Shown: piece after piece, positions 1 through 8,101 of the stretch
Layout of the letters: each line of letters begins with the position of its first letter
How positions within the stretch are numbered: position 1 is the first letter of the stretch
Source: DATMRF01 sp035566435
Lineage (GTDB): Bacteria; Verrucomicrobiota; Verrucomicrobiia; Limisphaerales; UBA8199
NCBI GenBank assembly: GCA_035566435.1
Contig: DATMRF010000101.1
Span: 1 to 35,131 of the forward strand
Direction: 5' to 3'
Length of the DNA: 35,131 bases
Program-made: the position numbers and the translations under genes
The notes under the pieces: generated by a model
The model's input: only the letters and a program-made list of their open reading frames with translations
Told to the model about the DNA's origin: nothing
Database searches by the model: none

Positions 1-6
1 AGATAG

Positions 7-96
7 GTCGTAAGCGAGAAAGGCCGCCGCATTATCACCGCGCTAATGTCAGCCCGCCAAGCCGATGTCCAACGACTCATGGCGATTGCTGCATGA
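7..96 (+). other. Possible C-terminal tail of an unidentified gene
   Basis: A short frame reads R-R-I-I-T-A-L-M-S-A-R-Q-A-D-V-Q-R-L-M-A-I-A-A and stops with TGA at 94-96. The same frame carries a TAG at 4-6, so if this is a gene end it is already broken inside the window, or only the last 29 codons are real. The helical, Arg/Ala-rich composition resembles the end of a DNA-binding protein or transposase, but no family can be named. It lies directly beside repeat DNA, which fits a decayed mobile gene. Confidence 0.2.
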
Positions 97-133
97 AGAG
101 TCTTCTCAAAAATGAGTGATTTCGAACTATTGC

Positions 134-247
134 ACTACAAAAGGGTGATAATCGGGCTGGGTGCGGAGGCCGAATAACAGTTCGTGGCAAAATGTGGGAA
201 GTGTTAGTACGCGGTAGTAGGTGTTAGTAACCGGTATAAAGTGTTAT
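134..247. repeat. Composite repeat module, copy A part 1
   Basis: This stretch aligns with 17998-18130 of the same window. Shared blocks include gtgataat, a cagttcg block, caaaatg(t/c)gggaagtg and tacgcggtagtag. It is rich in GTGTTAGTA/GTATTA words and has no credible reading frame. In copy C the same module lies after the GAAGGCGCGAAAAGGCACAAA block, whereas here it lies before it, so the modules have been reordered. Confidence 0.6.
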
Positions 248-261
248 TAGGTGATACCGGG

Positions 262-576
262 AGGGGGGAGGGCTACAGGACCACGGGACCACAGGACCAC
301 GGACCGGGGGGGCGGACGGCGGCGATGCTTGAAATGGGAACGGGGTGGACCACAGATGGCACGGATGAGGGCGGAATGGCCACAGGAAGGCGCGAAAAGG
401 CACAAAGCGGTGATAATCCGCGCGAATGTCGATTTTGCTCCCGATAGCTCACGATAGGCCCCGGCAGGTCCCGATAGGTGCCGCTACGAACAGAGGCGGG
501 CGGGAGCTATCGTGAGCTATCGGGACCACGGTTTTGGGCGAGCGGGAGCTATCGGGAGCTGGGAGGGGAAGGCTAA
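262..576. repeat. Composite repeat module, copy A part 2 (GGGACCAC and GATAG blocks)
   Basis: The order is an imperfect GGGACCAC/GGACCAC microsatellite, a G-rich run, a block reading GGCACGGATGAGG-CGGAATGGCCACA-GAAGGCGCGAAAAGGCACAAA, and a block dense in GATAG/CTATC words. Matching blocks in the same order occur at about 12446-12733. Most also occur at about 17932-18340, where an extra module is inserted. The two short frames across 241-457 follow the repeat and are not genes. Confidence 0.65.
440..524. repeat. Perfect 18-bp inverted repeat (GATAG hairpin)
   Basis: The arm at 440-457 reads cccgatagctcacgatag. The arm at 507-524 is its exact reverse complement, separated by a 49-base spacer. 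Further GATAGG words lie in the spacer (around 468-479), so alternative pairings are possible. No T-run follows, so this is not an obvious intrinsic terminator. Related but less perfect hairpins occur at the other two copies of the block (around 12631-12705 and 18200-18310). Confidence 0.7.
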
Positions 577-610
577 AGGCTAAATTTTATTTTCTGCGCC
601 GGGGGCGGAT

Positions 611-1072
611 TTTGGGTGTGACACTGTGACAAGGTCCAATTTACCGAGGTTTTGCGTGTGACAAGGGTGTGACAAAGGGTGTGACGAGGCTGTGCCGGGG
701 TGTGACACCGGGAAAAGCTGAGAGGGTGGAAAGTGGAAAGAGTGAGGGGGTGGATTGGGTAGTTCTTTTTTCCCGCCGCGGACGAGTTTTGGGTGTGACA
801 CTGTGACAAGCCCGATTTTACCGAGGTTTTGGGTGTGACAGGGGTGTGACAAAGGGTGTGACAAGGCTGTGCCGGGGTGTGACACCGGGAAAAGCTGAGA
901 GGGTGGAAAGCTGAAAGAGTGAGGGGGTGAACTGGGTAGTTCTTTTTTCCCGCCGCGGACGAGTTTTGGGTGTGACACTGTGACAAGGCCCAATTTACCG
1001 AGGTTTTGGGTGTGACAAGGGTGTGACAAAGGGTGTGCCAGGGTGTGACACCGGGCAGAGGTGGAAGCTAAA
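611..1072. repeat. 177-bp tandem repeat, two full copies and a partial third
   Basis: Units start at 611, 788 and 965, exactly 177 bases apart; the third breaks off near 1060-1072. Each full unit begins with tttgggtgtgaca and contains a (t)ttaccgag core at 640, 817 or 994, then a run of GTGTGACA words. It then has a purine-rich stretch (gctgagagggtggaaag) and a T-run followed by cccgccgcggacgag. Read on the minus strand the core encodes Q-N-L-G-K-(L/I)-(D/G)-L-V-T-V. The array runs straight on from the stop codon of the DUF3631 relic and seems to be an expansion of that gene's 3' end. Overlapping minus frames of 137 and 149 codons exist only because the repeat lacks stops. Confidence 0.85.
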
Positions 1073-1978
1073 CCGCACTGTTACCGTCGAGGAATTGGTT
1101 GAAGGCGGGGGTGAAGCTGGGGAGGTCGTAGCCCCGGGCGCGAGCCTGGCCAATGCGAATGTACTTGGGACTAATGCCGAAGGGGCGCAGTTGGCGGGCG
1201 AGCCAGACCTGGTCAATGGGTTTGTCGCCGTTTTGAATGATGGACCAGGGGCGGTCCGGGAGCGAACGGAGTGAATTAACAATGAAGCTGGAGAGCAGGC
1301 GGTCGGTGCCCGCCTGGGTGAAGAGGTGACGGATGTCCGTCAGCAGCGGCTGGATTACTGGATTGGTGGATTGATGGATTGGTGCCGGAGGGAGTTGGAG
1401 TGATGGAGTGGTGGAGTGGTGGGACGGAGGGGGTTGGATTTGCGGATTGGTGGATTGTTGGATTGGTGGCGCAGGAAGTGGGAGTGATGAGGAGGAAGAG
1501 GAAGAGAAAGAGGAAGAGGACGATCGCGAGGACGTTAAGGCGTGGAAGGCCTCGGTGAGGCGTTCGGGCCAGTGGCCGCCGATGACGCGGGCGATGGTGA
1601 AGACGGGGCGCCAGTTGTCGGCCAGACGATTGGAGGCGATGGCCGGCAGCGGCGGGTCGTCCAAGGCGGCGATGGCCTCGTAGTTGTCTTTGGCCCAGCG
1701 CGCGATTTCGGAGCCGAGGATTTTTTCGGCTTCGGCTTTGTCGGGGTTGAAGCGGAGCTGGACCTGGCCGGGCTGGGCCTGGACCGTGGGAATGACGATG
1801 GAGCGGTCGCGCAGGGTGGGGGGCAGATGGCCGATGGCGGCCAGGACGGTGGGGCAGAAGGTTGTGTAGGCGTTGACGTCATAACCACCGGACCCGCAGC
1901 GCAGGGCCTGGGAGTTGCGTTTGTGGCCGGCGTTAAGGAGGGCGCGCAGTTCGCTGTAGAGGTGGAGGTAGCAAGGGG
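1068..1978 (-). pseudogene. 5'-truncated DUF3631 gene (primase/helicase-associated domain)
   Basis: Read from about 1978 down to the TAG at 1068-1070, the frame is open and carries recognisable DUF3631 features. These are an E-L-R-A-L-L-N-A-G-H-K-R segment, then T-V-L-A-A-I-G-H-L-P-P-T-L-R-D-R-S-I-V-I, then R-L-A-D-N-W-R-P with G-G-H-W-P-E. The end contains D-R-P-W, Q-L-R-P-F-G-I and a G-Y-D-L-P-S-F motif. DUF3631 is usually the C-terminal domain of phage- or plasmid-type primase/helicase proteins. The ATPase or primase part is missing because a transposase fragment abuts at 1977. Between the W-P-E region and the L-L-T-D-I-R region sits a low-complexity insert of about 60 residues, Ser-rich and then repeating I-H-Q-S-T-N-P-like units. 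No credible start codon remains, so it is scored as a relic. Confidence 0.75.
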
Positions 1979-2088
1979 ACCCGGAGAAGGTGAAGATGGC
2001 GTGGCGGCTGCGGCAGGAGAGCCCGATGACGTTGAAATGGATCGCGCAGCGGCTTAGGATGGGAATATGGACTCAGGTGTCCAATTAA
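1977..2088 (+). pseudogene. C-terminal fragment of REP-associated (Y1) transposase, copy 1
   Basis: The frame D-P-E-K-V-K-M-A-W-R-L-R-Q-E-S then M-T-L-K-W-I-A-Q-R-L matches the C-terminal region of the longer transposase copies at 13060-13494 and 32317-33072 almost base for base. Identity starts near 1975-1977 and ends near 2083, just after GTGTCCAA. A TAA at 2086-2088 ends the frame. The fragment joins the DUF3631 relic on one side and the 3' end of the mutarotase-like gene on the other. It lacks the catalytic Y1 region and cannot be functional. Confidence 0.8.
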
Positions 2089-2975
2089 GGGTCAACGCGC
2101 AAGCGGATTTGCCAGGTTGCCGTGCCGCAGGCGGCCAGCACGCCGCACTGGTTGCGTCGTGCGGCCAGGTCCAGTGAGTCAGCGCCAGCGTTTGTCGGCT
2201 CGATTGCGAAATGCTCGTGCCCATGCCAGCCACCGCAGCTCAGCCATAATCCGACCGAGTTGTTTTCAGCCGGACTCCACTCGAAGTCGAGTCGTTCCCC
2301 GGTTTCCCGATTGTGAATCCCCGCGAAGCCTTCGCTCAACGATTCGGCAAAGAGCTTTGAGCAGCCCCCTTTGGGAACGGTTGAATCGAGGGCATCAATC
2401 CAGCATTCACCATCCAGCAGCGCCCGTGTGGACGCCGGCAGCACGAGCGCGTCACCGGCACGCAACCTCAGCAGCGGATGCATCGCCCACAGGAAGGATT
2501 GCTCAGCCGCACTGCGGTTGGTTAATCGATAGCTGAGCTGAATTTCATTTTCCTCCAACTCAATGGTTCGCTCGAAACCAAAGGGCGAGATTTTCAGCCG
2601 GGTGGAGGTTTTCAACACTCCGCTTTGCCACGCCTCGTGATCCACGCTCCAGGGCTCGCTCCACACTTCGCCGTGGTCAGTGAGTTTGCACCCCTGCCAT
2701 GCACACGCAGCTATCGTCGGCAGGCATTCATCCACGCCCACAAGTGGGCTTTCGGAAAAATCATCTCCCAGGCAATTGCGAAAGAGCTTCAATCCACCCG
2801 CAGGGTGCCACATCCATTCGCGCCCGGTTCGAAGATTCTTCAGGGAAATAACCTTTGCGCCTAGTTCCGGAACGACCGCGACTCTCAACCTTTCATTGCC
2901 CAGCACGTAAACCTCAAAACCTTGCTCGAGTCGGATCTCGCGCCCCAATTCAAAACACTTGTCCATCATGTCCAT
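2085..2975 (-). CDS. Aldose 1-epimerase (mutarotase)-like protein
   Basis: This 296-residue cytoplasmic protein has no signal peptide. It resembles the galactose-mutarotase-like beta-sandwich superfamily: an early V-V-P-E-L-G-A-K-V-I-S-L strand, a W-M-W-H-P segment, a central S-Y-R-L-T-N strand, an F-L-W-A-M-H-P-L-L motif with a His that could act as catalytic acid, and a late E-P-T-N-A block. Such proteins interconvert sugar anomers or bind oligosaccharides. It starts 2 bases after the stop of the DUF5107/TPR gene, whose own N-terminal domain is of the same general fold, so the two are probably co-transcribed and act on the same sugar. The TAA stop lies at the junction with the transposase fragment (2085-2087), so the last residues may have been altered by that event. 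The exact substrate is not readable. Confidence 0.75.
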   Translation of the reverse strand: MDMMDKCFELGREIRLEQGFEVYVLGNERLRVAVVPELGAKVISLKNLRTGREWMWHPAGGLKLFRNCLGDDFSESPLVGVDECLPTIAACAWQGCKLTDHGEVWSEPWSVDHEAWQSGVLKTSTRLKISPFGFERTIELEENEIQLSYRLTNRSAAEQSFLWAMHPLLRLRAGDALVLPASTRALLDGECWIDALDSTVPKGGCSKLFAESLSEGFAGIHNRETGERLDFEWSPAENNSVGLWLSCGGWHGHEHFAIEPTNAGADSLDLAARRNQCGVLAACGTATWQIRLRVDP

Positions 2976-2977
2976 AG

Positions 2978-5900
2978 TTACACATTCCTCAAAAAATCTG
3001 CGGCCAACGCATGATTTGGGTCGCGCCGCAGAACGGCACGCAGTAGCGTTCTGGCTTTGAGCTTCTGGCCCAAGCCAAGTTGCGCCTGCGCTTGGAGAAA
3101 CAGCGCCGTCGTTTCCTGACGAAATTGCAGATCGTCGTCGAACAATAACATCGTCGGCAGCGAAGTGGCGAAGTAGTCAATTTTCGCTAGCGAGTCGTGA
3201 AGTTTCCTCGCAAAGGCCTGCAACTCGCGGAAGAGTCTTTTTGCTTTCGCCCGTTCTCCGAGTTTCTCCAGGGAGAGAGCCGAGTAATAAGTCATTTCGC
3301 TGAAAGCGCGGACGCTCATTTCCTGGAAATCGCCCTTGAAGCTTGCCGCCGCCAGCCAATGCCGACGGGCAGCAGCGTCGCCCAGCGCGTCACAGGCGCA
3401 GCCTAGCCAGTAATGGATGTCGCTCTGGTTGGCCAGCAGGTGCCTGGCCTCGCCAAGATTCACCGGAGCGCTCAATGCCGCCTCGAAATGTTCGCGCGCG
3501 CGACCAGGTTCTCGCTGCGCGAGCGCCTCCCGCCCCAGCGCCAGGTGCGAGCGCACGTGCTGGCCCAGCGGGCCACCTTCGCCGCCTTCCCAGGGTTGAA
3601 AATGCCGGCGGCTAACCAAAAGCGCGTCTTGATGACGTCCCACCTGATTGTAAAGGGCGCAAAGTTCCACACTCAAATCATCCCGCTGCTGCACCCGCTT
3701 CAAGTGCCGCTCCAATTCGTGCAGCCGTTTTTGCGGCGACTGCCCCAGCCGTTTCCAGAGTTGGTCACGCTCATAGTGGAGGCGTGCGTCGAGCGGATTG
3801 GCTTGGATTGCTTTTTCGTAGGCTGCTTGCGCCCGCGCGGGCTTCCGCTCAATGTTGAAATAGCCGATGCCCAGGTTGCGCCAAACAATGGAGAACTTCG
3901 GATCAAGCCTGGCCGATTGTTCCCACATGCGAATGGCTTCCTGGTGCCGGCGCCTGTCGTATAACAAGTTGCCCAGGTAGTAAGGCGCTCGAGCGTCTAC
4001 CGGGTTGGCGCGCATCGCCGCTTTGAGAATGGCAATCTCCTCCAGGCGCGCGGGGAAGCAGTAATCGGGCGGCAATGACGCCGCGGCTCGATATTGAACT
4101 GAGGAGGCTTCCGTGTTCCCCATCTTCTCATACAGCCATCCCAGGTAATAATGCACCAGCGGCGCAGCGCCCCAGTTCTGGTCAGGCAGTTCGTGGGTGG
4201 GGTCCCCGTTCGCACGTGCGGCTTTGTCGCTCGCCTCAGTTGCCGCCCTCAGCGCGCTGCGCAGCAGGGCAATAGCCTCCGGGTAAAGTCCGGCCCGGAT
4301 AAAGTCCAACGCTAGATCGAGGACCGACTGTAAATCGCACCCAAGCGCCTCCCCCCGCAAGTGTCGCGCCCACCAATCGAGCGGATCCAGCGCGAGTGTG
4401 CCGGCCACCAACAGCCTGGCCCCGGTTCTCTTTCCGAGTTTTCTCAGGACAACGACCTTTAGATTGCGAGCCCGCGTATTGTCGGTGTTGAAACGCAGCG
4501 AATGCTCCAGGTGCTCCAGGGCAGAGGCCCAATTGCTGCGAGCGCAATCGATCTCCGCCAGCGCATGATAGCCCGCAGCGACCCAAGCCTGGTTCCAGGT
4601 GGCCTTGTAGAACGCCGAGTAAGCCTCATCATCACGCCCGAGATAACGCAAGCACAGGGCGAGATTGTAATAGGCCTCGCCGTCGTAGGGGTTCGCGTTG
4701 CGACGGGTCAGGCGCTCGATAGCTTTATCGAAATACCCTTCGGCGGTGGCAAACTCGCCCCGCCGCAGATGCCACAACCCCATGGCGTTATTGCAGCGCG
4801 CATCCAGCGGATCGCGCCGTAGCGCCTCCCTCCAGTACAGGGTCGGGCAGCGAATCGCATGGCGGTATTGCTCCAGGTGCAGCCCGGTGATGTAGAGTTC
4901 GTCGGCGCTCGCGATCTCAGCGGGAGCAGGTGGTTCCGTCGCCGGCGGCGGCACTTCGCGCCGGATGCGCGGCTTGACCTGATAGGAGATGAGTTCGCGC
5001 CCCGCTTCATCGTGAACGGAAATCCGCAGAGTCTTCATCCCTCCGGCGAGCTTGAGTGCTTCGACGAGCGGTGTTGCGGGCGAGAGGTCGCGCCTGAAGC
5101 AGGCGACCGGCTTGCCGCCGGCAGTGACCCGGACCTCGGCCTGAGGCTGCCTGCGCGTGACCGCAACGCCGATTGTCCACGTGCCCTTCGTGGAGCGGGC
5201 ACTCAGGGCCGCCTCAAGATTGGCATGCTGCACCGCTCCGATTTTTTGTATCGGATACCAGTACTGACTCCACACCTTCGTTTCACCGGGCTGCAGGAAG
5301 CTGAAGTCGGGCTGGTTGTCGGTGTAAACGCCGGCCATGATTTCGATGTAAGGGCGGTACTCTCCCTTCTCGTCCTTGTCAGTGAGATTGCGATCCCACG
5401 CATAACCGAACTGGTGGTTGCCCCAGGTCCATTGCTTCTTACCGGGTGAGATGTGGTGGTTGGCCCAGTGCACAATCCCGGCTTGGGCGGCGTAATCGTA
5501 ACCGCCAAAGAAATCCTCCTGGCTGCCCATGCACATGTAGCTGCAGGGCGTGGGGATGTTGGCGTAGAAACTGAGGTCGTTCGGGACGTAATGGGGAGTT
5601 CCGAAGCTCGATGTGCCGTGCGGCGGGACAAATTGGGACGGGCGCTCGTGGACCGGCACACCTTTCCGGGCGCGCTCGCCGTAGTGAACGCCATAGTAAG
5701 ACCCTTGGCACAGAGGATACTCGCTTGTTGAACGGCGCGCATGGTCGGCGACGTAATAGACATCCGGCGGGAAGAAGCTCTGATAGGATTCGTGCACGCG
5801 GGTGGCGACGTTTGCCCACCAAAGAAATGTCTGCACAAAGGGCGTGCGGTTGTAAGCCCGGACCTTCAGCTCCAAATAGGCCTTGCCCGGGTGCAAGCAC

Positions 5901-6523
5901 ACACCATGCATCCCTTTCATGCGTGCCATCGGATCGTGGTCGCTGCACCACACCGTTTTCGAGCCGTCGTCCGGGTGTTCTTCAACCTCAAAGTTCACCG
6001 GCAGAAACGTCGCGGGGCGGTGGTGCTGGGGCCAGTTAAACTCTATGCCACCGCTAAGCCACGGGCCGGCCAAGCCAACGAGCGCGGGCTTGATGACAGC
6101 CTGGCGATAGATGGCCTCGTAACCGTTGGTCTTGTCCTGCAGAGCGTGAATGCGTCCCCCGAGTTCGGGCAGCACCATGACCCGAATAAATTCGTTCTCC
6201 AGCCACACAGCCTTCCACCGATGCTCCACCGGTTTTTCGGCGATGCGGTCTGTGAATGGCAATGGATAGACCTTGCCACTGCTTCCCTGATACACGCGCT
6301 TCTCCAAAAACATCGGGTTCTTGTCCGGCGGCGCCGGCAAATATGTCGGAATCACGGCCTCCTCGGTCCAGACGGAAACCGCTCCCCGTGCTGCGCGAGG
6401 CCGAGCCGATCTCACTGTCTTTGCAGTCCGACGAGAGTTCATGGGACGCGTATTGCGGCGAGTGACGCTAATCCTCTTTCCGCTGTTTCCGGTCTTGATC
6501 TGCCTTAACGTTGGGATAGACAT
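2978..6523 (-). CDS. DUF5107 domain protein with long TPR region
   Basis: The product is about 1181 residues. The N-terminal part, after a basic Arg-rich leader, has the hallmark DUF5107 sequence: I-P-T-Y, then D-K-N-P-M-F-L-E-K-R-V-Y-Q-G-S-S-G-K-V-Y-P, then V-L-P-E-L-G-G-R-I-H and W-L-S-G-G-I-E-F-N-W-P. DUF5107 is related to sugar-binding mutarotase-like sandwiches. From about residue 540 to the end there are many tetratricopeptide repeats (A-L-R-R-D-P-L-D-A-R-C-N-N-A-M-G-L, Y-Y-N-L-A-L-C-L-R-Y-L-G and others). This two-part layout is known in Bacteroidota and Verrucomicrobiota next to carbohydrate-use genes, but a reaction is not established. An in-frame TTG at 6541 could lengthen it by six residues. 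I chose ATG 6523 because GAAGA lies upstream; ATG 6442 is also possible. It is followed 2 bases later by the mutarotase-like gene. Confidence 0.85.
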   Translation of the reverse strand: MSIPTLRQIKTGNSGKRISVTRRNTRPMNSRRTAKTVRSARPRAARGAVSVWTEEAVIPTYLPAPPDKNPMFLEKRVYQGSSGKVYPLPFTDRIAEKPVEHRWKAVWLENEFIRVMVLPELGGRIHALQDKTNGYEAIYRQAVIKPALVGLAGPWLSGGIEFNWPQHHRPATFLPVNFEVEEHPDDGSKTVWCSDHDPMARMKGMHGVCLHPGKAYLELKVRAYNRTPFVQTFLWWANVATRVHESYQSFFPPDVYYVADHARRSTSEYPLCQGSYYGVHYGERARKGVPVHERPSQFVPPHGTSSFGTPHYVPNDLSFYANIPTPCSYMCMGSQEDFFGGYDYAAQAGIVHWANHHISPGKKQWTWGNHQFGYAWDRNLTDKDEKGEYRPYIEIMAGVYTDNQPDFSFLQPGETKVWSQYWYPIQKIGAVQHANLEAALSARSTKGTWTIGVAVTRRQPQAEVRVTAGGKPVACFRRDLSPATPLVEALKLAGGMKTLRISVHDEAGRELISYQVKPRIRREVPPPATEPPAPAEIASADELYITGLHLEQYRHAIRCPTLYWREALRRDPLDARCNNAMGLWHLRRGEFATAEGYFDKAIERLTRRNANPYDGEAYYNLALCLRYLGRDDEAYSAFYKATWNQAWVAAGYHALAEIDCARSNWASALEHLEHSLRFNTDNTRARNLKVVVLRKLGKRTGARLLVAGTLALDPLDWWARHLRGEALGCDLQSVLDLALDFIRAGLYPEAIALLRSALRAATEASDKAARANGDPTHELPDQNWGAAPLVHYYLGWLYEKMGNTEASSVQYRAAASLPPDYCFPARLEEIAILKAAMRANPVDARAPYYLGNLLYDRRRHQEAIRMWEQSARLDPKFSIVWRNLGIGYFNIERKPARAQAAYEKAIQANPLDARLHYERDQLWKRLGQSPQKRLHELERHLKRVQQRDDLSVELCALYNQVGRHQDALLVSRRHFQPWEGGEGGPLGQHVRSHLALGREALAQREPGRAREHFEAALSAPVNLGEARHLLANQSDIHYWLGCACDALGDAAARRHWLAAASFKGDFQEMSVRAFSEMTYYSALSLEKLGERAKAKRLFRELQAFARKLHDSLAKIDYFATSLPTMLLFDDDLQFRQETTALFLQAQAQLGLGQKLKARTLLRAVLRRDPNHALAADFLRNV

Positions 6524-6601
6524 AGAAATCTTCAAGTGCAAATTGAGCGGGGGCCGGCAGCAGAACGAGGAAAGTTCATGATTGCTAATTCGCTCATGGC
6601 C

Positions 6602-8026
6602 TTAGTCCACCAGCTCCCTTTCAATTTGCTCGAGCGTTTTGCCCTTTGTTTCCGGCAGCCTTACTTTGATATACACAAATCCGGCCACACAAATCGCGGC
6701 ATACAGCCAAAACGTTCCCGCCGAGCCGAGCTTCGCGTTCAGAATTGGGAATGTGTAGGTCAGGATGAAACACGCAATCCAGAGCGATGAGACGGCCACG
6801 GCCATCGCTGCGCCGCGAATCCGATTCGGGAAAACTTCGGAAATTACTACCCAAGTCACCGGCGCCAGAGACATCGCGTAGCACCCGATCGCCGCCAGCA
6901 CCAGAAGCAGCATCGGCAGTCCTTTGACCCCGCTGCCGTAACAAAAGCCCATCGCAAGATAAATCATAGCCAACGCGGCCGCACCAAACAGCATCAGGGG
7001 ACGCCGCCCGCCCCGGTCCACCACCCCCAACGCGACAAACGTAAAAGCCAGGTTCACCGAACCGGTCCAGGCGATGTTTTTGAGGACGGTCGAGATGTCA
7101 TAGCCGGCCGCACGGAAAATCTCTTCAGCATAATTGAAAATAACATTGATGCCGCACCACTGTTGGAACACAGCGAGCACCACCCCAAGCACAAGCACTT
7201 TGCGCATTTTCGGTTCCAGCAGGTCGGTGAAACGCACTCGCTGGATCTCTTCGCTTGCCAGCGTGGATTCGATGTCAGAGATGGCGGCGTTCGCGTAGTT
7301 CTTGCCGCCGACCTTCGCCAGGATGCCTCGAGCGCGCTCCGGGTCTCCGTTTTTCGCCAACCATCGCGGACTTTCGGGCACAAGCTGCATCCCGATGAAA
7401 AACAACAACGACGGCGCCGCGGTCAGCCCAAACATCCAGCGCCACCCCTGCTGGCCGAACCAGGAATTGCGGATGAACTCGTCCGAGGCACCCTGCGGCA
7501 GGTTGCGCACCAGGAACCAGTTGATGTATTGCGCTAATAGAATGCCGATGACGACCGTGAGTTGGTTAATCGCCACCAGCTTGCCGCGCATTTGTGCCGG
7601 TGCAATTTCGGCGATGTACATGGGCGAGAGGTTCGACGCCAGCCCAATGGCCACGCCGCCGAGCATGCGCCAGCCAATGAACACCGTGAAGTTCCCGGCC
7701 AACGCATTGCCCAGGGAAGTCAGCGCAAACAACAAGGCCGCGAGCACCAGGAGCCGCTTTCGTCCGAAGCGGTCGCTCAGGGCTCCCGCTACCAGCGCTC
7801 CCACCAGGCAGCCGATTAGCGCGCAACTGTTGGCCCAACCGATCTGCGCTTCGCTGGTAAGTGAGAAATATCTTTGGAAAAACGGCTTCGCACCACCGAT
7901 GACCACCCAGTCCCAGCCGAAAAGCAGGCCGCCGAGCGCAGCCACGAGCGAAATGGCCCAGATGTAAGCAGTGTTGAGCTTCGCGCCCGGCTCCCCTGCT
8001 GTGGCAGTCTGGTTTGCCGTGATCAT
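6602..8026 (-). CDS. MFS sugar porter (XylE/GLUT family)
   Basis: This 474-residue inner-membrane protein has about 12 hydrophobic segments. Sugar-porter signatures are present: D-R-F-G-R-K in the loop after helix 2, a G-W-R-M-L-G-G segment, P-E-S-P-R-W-L before the central loop, Q-Q-W-C-G-I-N in helix 7, D-R-G-G-R-R-P-L in the mirror loop after helix 8, and P-E-T-K-G at the C-terminus. Family members usually import hexoses or pentoses by proton symport or uniport. The Q-Q-x-x-G-I-N motif lines the sugar pocket in XylE. It sits 78 bases upstream of the DUF5107/TPR gene on the same strand, so it is the likely uptake step of this cluster. The exact sugar cannot be told. Confidence 0.9.
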   Translation of the reverse strand: MITANQTATAGEPGAKLNTAYIWAISLVAALGGLLFGWDWVVIGGAKPFFQRYFSLTSEAQIGWANSCALIGCLVGALVAGALSDRFGRKRLLVLAALLFALTSLGNALAGNFTVFIGWRMLGGVAIGLASNLSPMYIAEIAPAQMRGKLVAINQLTVVIGILLAQYINWFLVRNLPQGASDEFIRNSWFGQQGWRWMFGLTAAPSLLFFIGMQLVPESPRWLAKNGDPERARGILAKVGGKNYANAAISDIESTLASEEIQRVRFTDLLEPKMRKVLVLGVVLAVFQQWCGINVIFNYAEEIFRAAGYDISTVLKNIAWTGSVNLAFTFVALGVVDRGGRRPLMLFGAAALAMIYLAMGFCYGSGVKGLPMLLLVLAAIGCYAMSLAPVTWVVISEVFPNRIRGAAMAVAVSSLWIACFILTYTFPILNAKLGSAGTFWLYAAICVAGFVYIKVRLPETKGKTLEQIERELVD

Positions 8027-8101
8027 AGTTTATAAGCGATGCTGACGTGTCGGTGATATTGCTGGCCGAAAGGCCAGCCATACGATGCCTGCGATCTCGC
8101 C

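Noticed and set aside
573..1029. Two overlapping minus frames of 137 and 149 codons with repeating C-H-T and S-H-P motifs
   Set aside because: They exist because the 177-bp repeat has no stops in these frames. They lack a separate start signal or family match and are better described as the repeated tail of the DUF3631 gene.
611..1072. CRISPR array
   Set aside because: The repeat is tandem with no unique spacers, the unit is 177 bp, and no cas gene is present.
7302..7967. Plus frame of 221 codons opposite the MFS gene
   Set aside because: It is an antisense shadow of a gene with clear sugar-porter motifs.
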